Source: an uncultured Opitutia bacterium (GTDB taxonomy: Bacteria; Verrucomicrobiota; Verrucomicrobiia; Opitutales; UBA953). Taken from it: a stretch of DNA of 45,399 nucleotides. A program made the translations under genes and the position numbers. Within the stretch, counting starts at the first letter, position 1; each line of letters begins with the position of its first letter. The notes beneath the pieces are model-generated. The model ran no database searches. It saw only the letters and a program-made list of their open reading frames with translations, and had not been told where the DNA came from. The stretch is taken from the NCBI GenBank assembly GCA_903889525.1, contig CAISXT010000128.1:1-45399 (forward strand), in the 5' to 3' direction. Below, one piece after another: positions 38,012 through 45,399 of the stretch.

Positions 38012-38839
38012 TTGCCTCCCCATTCTGTCAGTCAGGTGCTGCTGGTCATCCCGGCCTATAATGAAGAGCGCCGCATTGAGGCGCCGCTTCGCGCTTATCT
38101 CGCGTTTGCGCGGCAGCAATCGGTGCTCCGCATCCGTATCCTCGTGGTGTTAAACGGTTGCACCGACGGCACGGCGAAAGTTGTCGCCCGCCTCGCCGCG
38201 GAATTTCCGGAGCTCACATGGATGGAATACCCTGAGCCCATCGGCAAGGGTGGGGCGCTCCTTGCTGGTTTCAGGGAAGCCCATGAGGCCGAGTGGATCG
38301 GCTTTGCCGACGCGGATGGTGCGACGCCGCCAGGCTCGCTCTTTGGGCTATTGCAACATCCGGAGGGGGATGTGTTGGTGGGTCGCCGAGAGATGTCGAC
38401 CCGGCCGTTCGTTCGTCGCGCGGCGAGCTACTGGTTTAATTCTATTGTGCGGCTGATGCTCGGATTGCGGACGCTGGATGCGCAGTGCGGAGCCAAGTTT
38501 TTCCGGGCGACTTTTTTGCCAGCTATTTTAAAACACACCGATACCTGCGACATGGCGGTCGATGTGGACCTCCTCCTCTCCGCGCAGGCGGCGGGGGCGG
38601 TTATTCAAGAGCGCCCCGTGCAATGGACGGACCAGCCTGGCTCTAAGGTCCAAGTCGTCCGTACCTCGATGTTGATGTTCCTTTCAGTCTGCCGGCTCTG
38701 TGCACTCCGACGCTGGCCTAACTTCGCCACCCGAGGATTACTGAAAATCAGCGAAGCCATTTATGCTTGGGTTGCCGGCCGCGCGCGGCGCGGCCTTCCA
38801 GGCGCGCCGGCCCACTCCTCACTTTCCCCAGCCCCATGA
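38012..38839 (+). CDS. Glycosyltransferase family 2 (dolichyl-phosphate mannose synthase-like)
   Basis: The 275-residue GT-A enzyme has IPAYNEERRIEAPL, the VVLNGCTDGTA motif, IGKGGALLAGF and the metal-binding GFADADGATPP. RTLDAQCGAKFFRA is typical of the polyprenyl-phosphate sugar synthase group. No terminal membrane helices are evident, so it probably acts on the inner face of the membrane. The TTG start at 38012 is six bases after the previous stop, and GTG 38036 is an alternative at which the fold begins. Confidence 0.85.
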   Translation: MPPHSVSQVLLVIPAYNEERRIEAPLRAYLAFARQQSVLRIRILVVLNGCTDGTAKVVARLAAEFPELTWMEYPEPIGKGGALLAGFREAHEAEWIGFADADGATPPGSLFGLLQHPEGDVLVGRREMSTRPFVRRAASYWFNSIVRLMLGLRTLDAQCGAKFFRATFLPAILKHTDTCDMAVDVDLLLSAQAAGAVIQERPVQWTDQPGSKVQVVRTSMLMFLSVCRLCALRRWPNFATRGLLKISEAIYAWVAGRARRGLPGAPAHSSLSPAP

Positions 38840-39471
38840 GTCTCAACATCCAATATGGTGCCGGCCTTTGCGGCCCGCCCACCTGGCGAAATTATGACTC
38901 TAGTCCGATGCTCCGCCTGCAGCGGACCCCTTTGCTCAACCTGCTCCCCTTGGCGCGCAACGGCGCCCCCTATCCCAAGACCGTCGTATTTGGCGATGTC
39001 GTCAAAGGGTTGCCAGTAGCTGCGGGCACGGCGGATCTCGCCTACTGTTCCCACACGCTGGAACATCTCTCCTTGGCGGACTGCCGCGCCGCTCTGCGAG
39101 AAACTTGGAGATGCTTGAAGCCCGGCGGCGTCTTTCGGGCGGTATTGCCGGATATCCGTGTCATCTGCCGTGAATACCTGGCTACAGCAGGAAACTCTCC
39201 CGATGCGGCTCTGATGTTTATGCGCAACACCTGCCTCGGACTCGAGGAGACCCCCAAGGGCCTGAAGCGGCTCCGTATGATGTTCTCCCGCGATGCCCAT
39301 CTTTGGATGTGGGACTACCCCGCCATGGCGGCGGAATTGGCGGCCGCTGGCTTCGTCGCCATCCGCCCGGCGAACTTCGGCGACTCCGCCCATCAAGATT
39401 TTAATGCCGTGGAATCAGCCCCGCGCTGGGAAAACGCATTGGGCTTCGAAGCCACCAAGCCGAGCGCATGA
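38836..39471 (+). CDS. SAM-dependent methyltransferase-like protein
   Basis: The 211-residue protein has a Methyltransf_11-like core. GDVVKGLPVAAGTADLAYCSHTLEHLSLADCRAALRETWRCLKPGGVFRAVLPDI matches motifs II-IV (the HTLEH, LKPGG and VLPDI strands). Motif I (the DxGxGxG SAM loop) is not visible; the N terminus has LNIQYGAGLCGP instead. Such proteins are annotated as methyltransferases but may be catalytically altered. The ATG overlaps the GT2 stop (ATGA), and its own stop overlaps the next gene. Confidence 0.75.
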   Translation: MSLNIQYGAGLCGPPTWRNYDSSPMLRLQRTPLLNLLPLARNGAPYPKTVVFGDVVKGLPVAAGTADLAYCSHTLEHLSLADCRAALRETWRCLKPGGVFRAVLPDIRVICREYLATAGNSPDAALMFMRNTCLGLEETPKGLKRLRMMFSRDAHLWMWDYPAMAAELAAAGFVAIRPANFGDSAHQDFNAVESAPRWENALGFEATKPSA

Positions 39472-40178
39472 GCCACGCCGACGAAATCGCCCGCCAGCGC
39501 CAATACTACGCAGACACCGCTGCGAAGTATGACGAGATGCAGCTCTCTGAGCATGATGAACATCAGTTCGCCCTAGCTATCCTGTCCGCGATGATTGAGT
39601 ACCACGGCATCCGCTCGGTGCTGGATGTCGGCTCCGGCACCGGCCGCGCGCTGCGCACCCTGAAGCACCGTCATCCCGGGGTGCGCTTTGTGGGCATCGA
39701 GCCCGTCGCCTCGCTGCGTGAGGTGGGCTACGCCGCCGGTCTCTCCAAGGATGAATTGGTGGAGGGGGATGTGAATGCGCTCACTGCCCCCGACGGTTCC
39801 TTTGACCTCGTCTGCGAGTTCGCGGTCTTACACCACGTGCCGCAACCGGCGAAAGCCGTGGGCGAGATGCTGCGGGTCGCCAGCAAAGGGATCTTTATTT
39901 CCGATGCTAATAATTTCGGTCAGGGCAGTGGGGTTGCTCGATTCGTCAAACAAGCGATTGCGGCCCTGCGCCTTTGGCCGGCCTTCAATTATCTCCGAAC
40001 GGGTGGTAAGCGCTACCTCACCTCCGAAGGGGACGGACTCTTTTATTCCTATTCGGTTTTCGATAACTATGCCCAAGTCCGTCACGCGTGTCGCTCGGTG
40101 CACCTTTTCAATACCACCGACGCGGGGCCTGGCCTGTATCGATCAGCCCCGCATGTCGCCTTGCTTGGCCTAAAATAG
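39468..40178 (+). CDS. Class I SAM-dependent methyltransferase
   Basis: The 236-residue protein has a complete SAM-binding core: motif I VLDVGSGTGRAL (about residues 46-57), VRFVGIEPV, the acidic ELVEGDVNAL, FDLVCEFAVLHHVPQPAKAVGEM and GIFISDANN. It probably methylates a sugar hydroxyl or a carrier-bound intermediate. Start and stop overlap with the preceding methyltransferase (ATGA), so the two may form one functional unit, the upstream one lacking motif I. Substrate is unknown. Confidence 0.85.
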   Translation: MSHADEIARQRQYYADTAAKYDEMQLSEHDEHQFALAILSAMIEYHGIRSVLDVGSGTGRALRTLKHRHPGVRFVGIEPVASLREVGYAAGLSKDELVEGDVNALTAPDGSFDLVCEFAVLHHVPQPAKAVGEMLRVASKGIFISDANNFGQGSGVARFVKQAIAALRLWPAFNYLRTGGKRYLTSEGDGLFYSYSVFDNYAQVRHACRSVHLFNTTDAGPGLYRSAPHVALLGLK

Positions 40179-40195
40179 ACCTGGTTGTATCCGAA

Positions 40196-41437
40196 GTGCC
40201 TGCACGCGTTGCCCCACTCCCTTTGACTCCTCCCGCCGTCATCACGTTCGCCGGTCCGCGCGACCGCTATCAGTCAGCCCTGGCCTTGCAGGAGCATGCG
40301 GCGTTATCGCTCTTAGTGACCGACGCCTATTTCTCCCCGGGTTGGGCGACGACCAAGATACTCGGTCGGCAGTTTCATCGCTATGCGGGGGTTCGGCATC
40401 ATCCGCAGATTCCGACGACACGGGTGAAGGGCTCTTGGCGGGCGACCTTTCGGGCTGTTCTCGCGCGTTTCGACAAGCGCAAAGATTCCGCGCACTTCGC
40501 GGTGGCCGACCGCCTCTTGAGTCAAATCGCCGGGGAGGAGGCACTGCGCCGTGGGGCACCCCTCATCGCGTACAGCTATTACGCCACGGCTGCCTTTGAG
40601 CAAATGCGCGGATCAGGCTTACCTCGCATCCTTTTTCAGGTGCACCCCCACGGCCGATTCTTGCGGGATCTTTTCACCCAGGAGATCGCGAAAGTCCCCG
40701 AAGCGCGGGCCTCGCTCATGGAAGAAACGGAAATGTCGCCTCTCTTTGAGGAGAATGATCGCGCCTTTGAGCAGGCCGATGCGGTCATCTGTGCTAGTTC
40801 TTTCACCCGGCACTCCTTGATCGAGGCCGGTTCCAAGGCCCCTGCCTTCATCGCTGGTTATGGCGTCGACGCCGAACTTTTCGCCCCCCGCTCAGCGCCG
40901 CCGTCCGCCGCCGCACTTACGATTGGGTTTGTGGGTGCCTTGTCTCAGCGCAAAGGAGCCCGTTACTTACTCGCGGCGCTCGCTGGTCTACCAAAGGGAA
41001 GTGCTCGCCTGATTTTGTATACGCGCACCGCCGTCGATCGGGATTTAATTCGCGGATTTGAGGACGTAGAGGTCGAGGTGCGTGGTGGCTTGAGCGACGC
41101 TGCCCTGGCCGCCGATTTAAAGCATTGTGATCTCGTGGTGCTCCCCTCCATCGCCGAAGGCTTTGGTCTGGTGATTTTAGAGGCCATGGCCTGTGGCGTG
41201 CCTGTGCTCTGTACGACAAGCACCGGCGGGGCAGATTTCATCGCCCACGGTCTGGATGGCTTGGTGGTCGCTCCCGGGAGCACTTCAGCCATTCACGAAC
41301 AGTTCGTCTGGGCACTTTCGCATCGCGATCAGCTTTTCCAGATGGGCCAGGCGGCCCGCCGCAAAGCGGAACTCCATAGCTGGGCCGAATACCGCCGCAA
41401 ATTCTTTACTGCGTACACCAGCGCCATCCGGCCCTAA
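40196..41437 (+). CDS. Glycosyltransferase family 4
   Basis: The 413-residue GT-B protein has ITFAGPRDRYQSALALQEH at the N terminus and PLIAYSYYATAAFEQ in the acceptor half. The IGFVGALSQRKGARYLLAAL hinge and the EX7E-type end of the donor site SIAEGFGLVILEAMACGVPVLCTTSTGG follow. I chose GTG 40196 because it lies just after the previous stop (40178), and the only ATG is far upstream in the overlapping gene. Donor and acceptor are unknown. Confidence 0.85.
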   Translation: MPARVAPLPLTPPAVITFAGPRDRYQSALALQEHAALSLLVTDAYFSPGWATTKILGRQFHRYAGVRHHPQIPTTRVKGSWRATFRAVLARFDKRKDSAHFAVADRLLSQIAGEEALRRGAPLIAYSYYATAAFEQMRGSGLPRILFQVHPHGRFLRDLFTQEIAKVPEARASLMEETEMSPLFEENDRAFEQADAVICASSFTRHSLIEAGSKAPAFIAGYGVDAELFAPRSAPPSAAALTIGFVGALSQRKGARYLLAALAGLPKGSARLILYTRTAVDRDLIRGFEDVEVEVRGGLSDAALAADLKHCDLVVLPSIAEGFGLVILEAMACGVPVLCTTSTGGADFIAHGLDGLVVAPGSTSAIHEQFVWALSHRDQLFQMGQAARRKAELHSWAEYRRKFFTAYTSAIRP

Positions 41438-41502
41438 TACGCCGTATGCATGGATCTCTGCTTCACCGCAGTGCACCATGCCCCCGCTCCCCCTTATCGC
41501 CC

Positions 41503-42948
41503 ATGCCCTTTGCCCGCATCCTTCGCTCCACTGCGCTCTTGGCTAAAGCTGGAGTCGTGACGGCGGTAGCTGCCGCCATCCGGGCGAAATTCATTTCTTG
41601 GTGTTTTGGGGCCGCGGGCATTGGCTTCATCGGCATCTTGAATGCTTTTAGCGCCCGCGCGACGGAGGTGGGTGGCTGGGGTTTAGGCACGTCGGCGGTC
41701 CGTACGGTGGCGGGGGCAGATGCCTCAGAAAAAAAACGGAAAGAAGCTGCCGTCCGGAAATTTGGACGACGTCTCGCGGCGGTAAGCTTGGTCGGGGTTA
41801 TTTTGTTTATCATTCCTGCGGGCTACCTCTACTTCGTGAGCCAAGAGCATGCGGTCGAACTGCTCATCGTCGGCCTGGCCGTGCCCTGCATGGTCGCTAC
41901 GGCAATGTGGACATCGTTATTGCAGGCCTCCGGCCAGATTGGCGCGCTGGTGCGCACTCAGATAATCGCGGCGGTGGGAGGATTAATCGCCGGGTTGCCC
42001 TTAATCTATTTCTTCGGAAATATCGGGATCGCGATCAGTATCTTATGGGCGGCCGCCCTCGCCGGTTTCATGTCCTGGCGGGCGGCTCGCTTGCTTGTCC
42101 CTCCGAGCGAAGCCGTGCCGCTGGAGAGTGACATCCGTGAGTTGATGCAGCTCGGCTTGATTTTCCAGATTGGTCTCGTGCTTGGGGTGGTGGCGAGCGT
42201 CACCACCACGGCGTTAATCGTTCGGCATTATCCAGGTTGGTTTGGGGCGTCCGCCCTGGCCCATGTTGGCTATTTTCTAGCGGCCTTAGCGCTCACGAAT
42301 AGCGTGCCTGCACTGATTTTTCAGGTAACCCAGATGGATTTCTACCCACGCGTCGCGGCGGCCTGCGATGAAAACGAGGCGCGTCATATTACGGAAAAAC
42401 AGGTACAAGCCTGTCTCTTATTGGCGACCCCGCTGATCATGGGAATATTAACGATGGGCCCGCTGGCGCTGGCCTTTTTTTACAACGCCGAGTTCGCGCC
42501 AGCGGTCCCCTCGCTTAATTGGTTAGCTTGGACCATCTTCTTCAATATGCTCGGCAGCCCGTTGGGTTTCTGGGTCAACGCCCGAGGGTCCCTCCGGGCG
42601 GTCGCGGTTTTTCAGGCATTAGTCAGCGTGATGGCTGTTATCTTGGCAGTGGGGTTAGTGCCGCCCTTTGGCATCGAAGGTGCCGCCGCGGCGCAAGCAG
42701 TTGGGGCGCTCTTTTTCGCCATCGTGCTCTTGATTTTTACGCGACTGAGTTCTGGCCAGTGGCTTGGGGTGAAAACTTGGCTCTGGCTTGCGGTTTGCGG
42801 GGCCGCGCTTGGCCTCGGCAGTTGGCTCATGACCAAGGCGTCTTCGCCCTATTGGGGGCTGCTCCCGACCGCCCTGACGGCCGCCCTCTGCGTCGGCATT
42901 TATTTAGAAGTTGTCGCCAAGGAGCCCCATGCGGACGAACTCGCATGA
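41503..42948 (+). CDS. Wzx-type polysaccharide flippase (MOP superfamily)
   Basis: The 481-residue protein has about 12 membrane segments, from residue ~10 (LLAKAGVVTAVAAAIRAKFISWCFG) to the end. The QVTQMDFYPRVAA segment and the long hydrophobic blocks fit Wzx/RfbX flippases, which move the lipid-linked repeat across the inner membrane. An upstream in-frame ATG at 41446 would add 19 residues that look unlike a family N terminus. Either start lacks a ribosome site. It overlaps the following glycosyltransferase by ATGA. Confidence 0.85.
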   Translation: MPFARILRSTALLAKAGVVTAVAAAIRAKFISWCFGAAGIGFIGILNAFSARATEVGGWGLGTSAVRTVAGADASEKKRKEAAVRKFGRRLAAVSLVGVILFIIPAGYLYFVSQEHAVELLIVGLAVPCMVATAMWTSLLQASGQIGALVRTQIIAAVGGLIAGLPLIYFFGNIGIAISILWAAALAGFMSWRAARLLVPPSEAVPLESDIRELMQLGLIFQIGLVLGVVASVTTTALIVRHYPGWFGASALAHVGYFLAALALTNSVPALIFQVTQMDFYPRVAAACDENEARHITEKQVQACLLLATPLIMGILTMGPLALAFFYNAEFAPAVPSLNWLAWTIFFNMLGSPLGFWVNARGSLRAVAVFQALVSVMAVILAVGLVPPFGIEGAAAAQAVGALFFAIVLLIFTRLSSGQWLGVKTWLWLAVCGAALGLGSWLMTKASSPYWGLLPTALTAALCVGIYLEVVAKEPHADELA

Positions 42949-44060
42949 GGGTCGGCGTCTACATCGATCGAATGTATCTGCAGGGCGGGCTGCAGCGGGT
43001 GGTCGCCAATTTACTTCAAGAGTGGGATGCCTTAGGCTGGGAGACGCACCTGATTACGGAATCCGCAGGCGCCGATGTGTTCACACTCCCCGCGGCCACA
43101 CGTCGGCATGTCTTGCTGAGTCGCCCCAAGCAGCGCGGCTTGGCCGGCGTGCTCGATAATTTCCGGATAGTCCGTGGTCTCCGCTCGTTTCTGCGCGTAA
43201 CATCACTTGATGCCGTCATTGCTCTTTCGCCCGTGGCCAATGTCCACTTGGCGATGGCGGGTAGCGGGAGCTCGACGATTTTGATAGGTTCGCAGTATGA
43301 CTACGCGCCGCACCACCCAATTTCGGCGGTGAAGCGTCTCTTCTTGCGATATTTTTACCCACGGCTCGACGCTCTGGTCTGTGCGACGACGGAGGCAACA
43401 GACCTCGCCGTCTCAGCTTATCCTGGTACCCGGGGAGTGCGCATTCCGCTTTGGTCATCGCCGGCGCAGGGGGCCGCGGGTCAAGTCGCCCGCGTGGCTG
43501 ACTGGATTCGCCCTGGCCGCAAGGTGTTCTGTGCCTGCGGACGCTTCAATCTGTTGAAGGGGTTTCGGGAGCTCGTGGAGATCTTCGATGCCATCAAGGA
43601 TGCCCACCCGGATTGGGACCTACTCATTATTGGTGACGGCGAAGATCATGACATCCTGTACGAGATGGTTGCCGCCCGTGGCCTGCAGGGTCGGGTGCTG
43701 ATGCCCGGCTGGGTCGGCAATCCCGCCGAATTTTTCGCCGCGAGTCACATCTTCGTCTTTCCATCGCGGTCGGAGGGGTTTGGGCTCGTGCTCATTGAGG
43801 CAATGACGAGCGGCCTTCCCTGCATTGCTTATGATTGCAAGGTGGGGCCAGCAGAAATCGTAACGCACGAGGCGGACGGGCTCGTGGTGCCGGACGGGGA
43901 GCGCGCCGCCTTTCAGGCCGCAATGATTCGGCTGGCCCGCGACGAGCCGCTTCGCCGCACCTTTGCCACCAAGGCCCGCCTCGCGATTCGTCGCTTTGAC
44001 GCGAAAGCCGTCCAGCCACGGTGGGATGAGTTACTGAGCGCAAAACGGAAAGCATGCTAG
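42945..44060 (+). CDS. Glycosyltransferase family 4
   Basis: The 371-residue GT-B enzyme begins VGVYIDRMYLQGGLQRVVANLLQEW (GG loop). It shows FCACGRFNLLKGFRELVEIF at the hinge, LIIGDGEDHDIL, VLMPGWVGNPAEFF and the donor-side FPSRSEGFGLVLIEAMTSGLPCIAYD. ATG 42945 overlaps the Wzx stop, and the long upstream frame is a shadow of Wzx. It overlaps the next glycosyltransferase by seven bases. Confidence 0.87.
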   Translation: MRVGVYIDRMYLQGGLQRVVANLLQEWDALGWETHLITESAGADVFTLPAATRRHVLLSRPKQRGLAGVLDNFRIVRGLRSFLRVTSLDAVIALSPVANVHLAMAGSGSSTILIGSQYDYAPHHPISAVKRLFLRYFYPRLDALVCATTEATDLAVSAYPGTRGVRIPLWSSPAQGAAGQVARVADWIRPGRKVFCACGRFNLLKGFRELVEIFDAIKDAHPDWDLLIIGDGEDHDILYEMVAARGLQGRVLMPGWVGNPAEFFAASHIFVFPSRSEGFGLVLIEAMTSGLPCIAYDCKVGPAEIVTHEADGLVVPDGERAAFQAAMIRLARDEPLRRTFATKARLAIRRFDAKAVQPRWDELLSAKRKAC

Positions 44061-45181
44061 TCGTCATCACCAATATTCCCACCCCGTACCGCACGGCATT
44101 CTTTAATGCCGTCGCGGAGGAGTCCTCGCGTCGTGCCATTGGGTTCAAGGTTTTGTATTGTGCGAAGACCGAACCAGGCCGGCATTGGCCCTACGAGCCG
44201 GAGAAGATGCTCCATGCCCACGAAATCCTTCGCGGCTTTCACCCGTCGCTCACGGGCATCCACGCCCACCTTAATCCGGGAGTGCTCGCCGAGATTCACC
44301 GCTTCAAGCCTGACACGCTCTTGGTGGCTGGCTCCTGGAATACGCCCACGATGTTGCTGGCTGGCCTGAATGTTTTGTCGCTTCCTTGTCGGCGGATTTT
44401 TTGGAGTGAAGGCCATGCGGACGCGGCCCTCCATCAGGCTGGACCGATTGCTTGGCTGCGCCGGCGGGTTTATCGACGCTATGACGGCTTTGCTGTTCCG
44501 AATGCGCGCAGCGGAGAATGGGCCCTCGCCCAAGCGGGCGAGCCGAAGCCAATCATTCATTTACCAAACGCCATCAATGTCGCGCCCTTCATCCGACCTT
44601 CCGTTGAGGCCAAGGCGGCGGCCCGCCAGAGGTTCGGTTTACCCTTAACGGGCAGGGTGCTGGTGCAGGTTTCAGCGCTTACGGCCCGCAAAGGCGTGCT
44701 CCCTCTCGCCCGGGCTTTTCTGGCACTCCCGCCCGAGGTGCGGTCCGGGGCGACCTTGCTTTTCGTCGGCGATGGCGACCAGCGTCCGGAGTTAGTGGTC
44801 GCGGCCGCAGCGTCTGGCGGCGCGATTCGGGTGCTGGGTCAACTGGCACCCGACGAGGTCCGCGAAGCCCTCTGGGCGGCCGATGCTTTTATTTTGAACA
44901 CTTTGCAGGATCCCAATCCGTTGGCACCTATCGAAGCCGCTGCGGCGGGGCTGCCGATTGTATTGTCCCGCAAGGCGGGGAATGTCACGGAACTCGTGGA
45001 GCGCCCAGGCACAGGCTTCACCCTTGATGACCCGGCCGATCCGACGGAGGCCTTGCGCAAAGTCCTTACCGTACCCACGGAACAGCTCGTGGAAATGGGC
45101 CGGCGTGCCGCTGAACTCGCGCGCACGCAGTTTGCGGCCCCCGCCATCGCCCGTGCACTCCTTCGGCAGCTTTACCCATAA
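44054..45181 (+). CDS. Glycosyltransferase family 4
   Basis: The 375-residue GT-B protein has ITNIPTPYRTAFFNAV at the N terminus and LVAGSWNTPTMLLA in the acceptor half. LVQVSALTARKGVLPLARAF, LFVGDGDQRPEL, VLGQLAPDEVREALWAADAFILNTLQDPNPLAPIEAAAAGLPIVLS and the NVTEL segment follow. The start overlaps the end of the preceding GT4 by seven bases. It ends one codon before the last, partial gene. The donor is unknown. Confidence 0.86.
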   Translation: MLVVITNIPTPYRTAFFNAVAEESSRRAIGFKVLYCAKTEPGRHWPYEPEKMLHAHEILRGFHPSLTGIHAHLNPGVLAEIHRFKPDTLLVAGSWNTPTMLLAGLNVLSLPCRRIFWSEGHADAALHQAGPIAWLRRRVYRRYDGFAVPNARSGEWALAQAGEPKPIIHLPNAINVAPFIRPSVEAKAAARQRFGLPLTGRVLVQVSALTARKGVLPLARAFLALPPEVRSGATLLFVGDGDQRPELVVAAAASGGAIRVLGQLAPDEVREALWAADAFILNTLQDPNPLAPIEAAAAGLPIVLSRKAGNVTELVERPGTGFTLDDPADPTEALRKVLTVPTEQLVEMGRRAAELARTQFAAPAIARALLRQLYP

Positions 45182-45399
45182 ATGAAGAAGCAGTTAGAGA
45201 AAATTTTTCCGACGGGAGTTAAATGGTACCGTCAATGGCGAGACCGTCGGCTCTTCGCCGCCCAGCGCATGCGTCCGACCGAGCTGGGCTTTGACTTCAT
45301 CGGGGTCGAGGGTATGCCCGAGTCGCGAACGGCATCAGGTGAGGTCGCCTTATTGAGAGAGCTACTCGCGGGCAGGGATCTCTTTCTAGACGTCGGGGC
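45182..45399 (+). CDS. Probable FkbM-type methyltransferase, N-terminal part only
   Basis: The ATG at 45182 follows the GT4 stop directly. The 72 codons in the window read MKKQLEKIFP, then a basic region and FIGVEGM. A helix (EVALLRELLAGRDL) is followed by FLDVG at the window edge. A FLDVGAN-type motif after such a lead-in is typical of FkbM-family SAM methyltransferases, but only the first residues of the SAM loop are visible. The gene continues past position 45399. Confidence 0.6.
   Translation, partial: MKKQLEKIFPTGVKWYRQWRDRRLFAAQRMRPTELGFDFIGVEGMPESRTASGEVALLRELLAGRDLFLDVG

Noticed and set aside
41446-41502. Longer start for the Wzx flippase at ATG 41446
   Set aside because: It adds 19 Pro/Ser/Arg-rich residues without family likeness; ATG 41503 directly precedes the first membrane helix. 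It cannot be fully excluded.
42519-42944. Upstream extension of the GT4 gene into the Wzx gene
   Set aside because: The glycosyltransferase fold starts at ATG 42945 and the 142 upstream codons are an overlapping shadow of the flippase.
1-45399. CRISPR array, insertion sequence or prophage
   Set aside because: I saw no spaced direct repeats of array type, no transposase or integrase domain in any frame, and no phage structural gene.

Overview
The window looks like a stretch of chromosome from a GC-rich diderm bacterium. It carries CMP-Kdo genes (kdsB, kdsD-type), lgt and a large lipid-linked polysaccharide locus. The gene mix (a GbsR/MarR-like regulator beside an exopolysaccharide locus, an EpsI-family protein, a YetF-like protein, a CxxC-type HNH protein) fits Verrucomicrobiota, perhaps Opitutae. 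That placement is inference from gene content; no rRNA or marker alignment was possible. Most starts have no purine-rich Shine-Dalgarno sequence, and TTG or GTG starts are common.

Positions 1-11.4 kb are mostly housekeeping genes. They include a RodZ-like gene that is split by a -1 frame change at a run of six T (383-388), an HNH endonuclease and two tRNA-Gly genes (TCC and CCC), each with its own recognisable promoter. A YetF-like membrane protein, an M24 peptidase, a small DUF2103-like protein and pabB-pabC follow. Next come a small membrane protein, a DUF21/CBS protein with lgt, a DegT-family aminotransferase, a PhoB-type response regulator with a glutaredoxin (minus strand), a 57-residue membrane miniprotein and tRNA-Glu(TTC).

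From 11.4 kb to the window end every gene is on the plus strand and nearly all are a few bases apart or overlap, so this is probably one very long polysaccharide operon preceded by a GbsR/MarR-like regulator. The first part makes precursors: a nucleotidyltransferase, GDP-L-fucose (gmd, fcl), CMP-Kdo (kdsB, kdsD/kpsF), then an O-antigen ligase/polymerase. A bi-domain oxidoreductase, wecC, a heparinase II/III protein, wecB and a WbuB-like glycosyltransferase form a UDP-ManNAcA-centred block.

The middle part (25.8-38.0 kb) is the most unusual. ATP-grasp and HAD genes are followed by a dedicated acyl-carrier module: ACP-1, an SDR and an AMP-ligase homologue. After a Wzy-like protein, a glycosyltransferase and an AsnB-type amidotransferase, the module resumes with a KASIII-type condensing enzyme, ACP-2, a PglD/NeuD-like acyltransferase, an EpsI-family protein and a PglE-like aminotransferase. 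I infer that this builds a short custom acyl group on carrier proteins and attaches it to an amino sugar of the polysaccharide.

The last part (38-45.4 kb) holds a GT2, two methyltransferases, a GT4, a Wzx flippase, two more GT4 enzymes and the start of a probable FkbM-type methyltransferase cut by the window edge. No initiating phosphoglycosyltransferase, exosortase, 4,6-dehydratase of the PglF type, or Wza/Wzc export genes are present, so the locus extends beyond this window or relies on genes elsewhere. There is no gene-free stretch longer than 300 bases, and I see no insertion sequence, prophage or CRISPR array.
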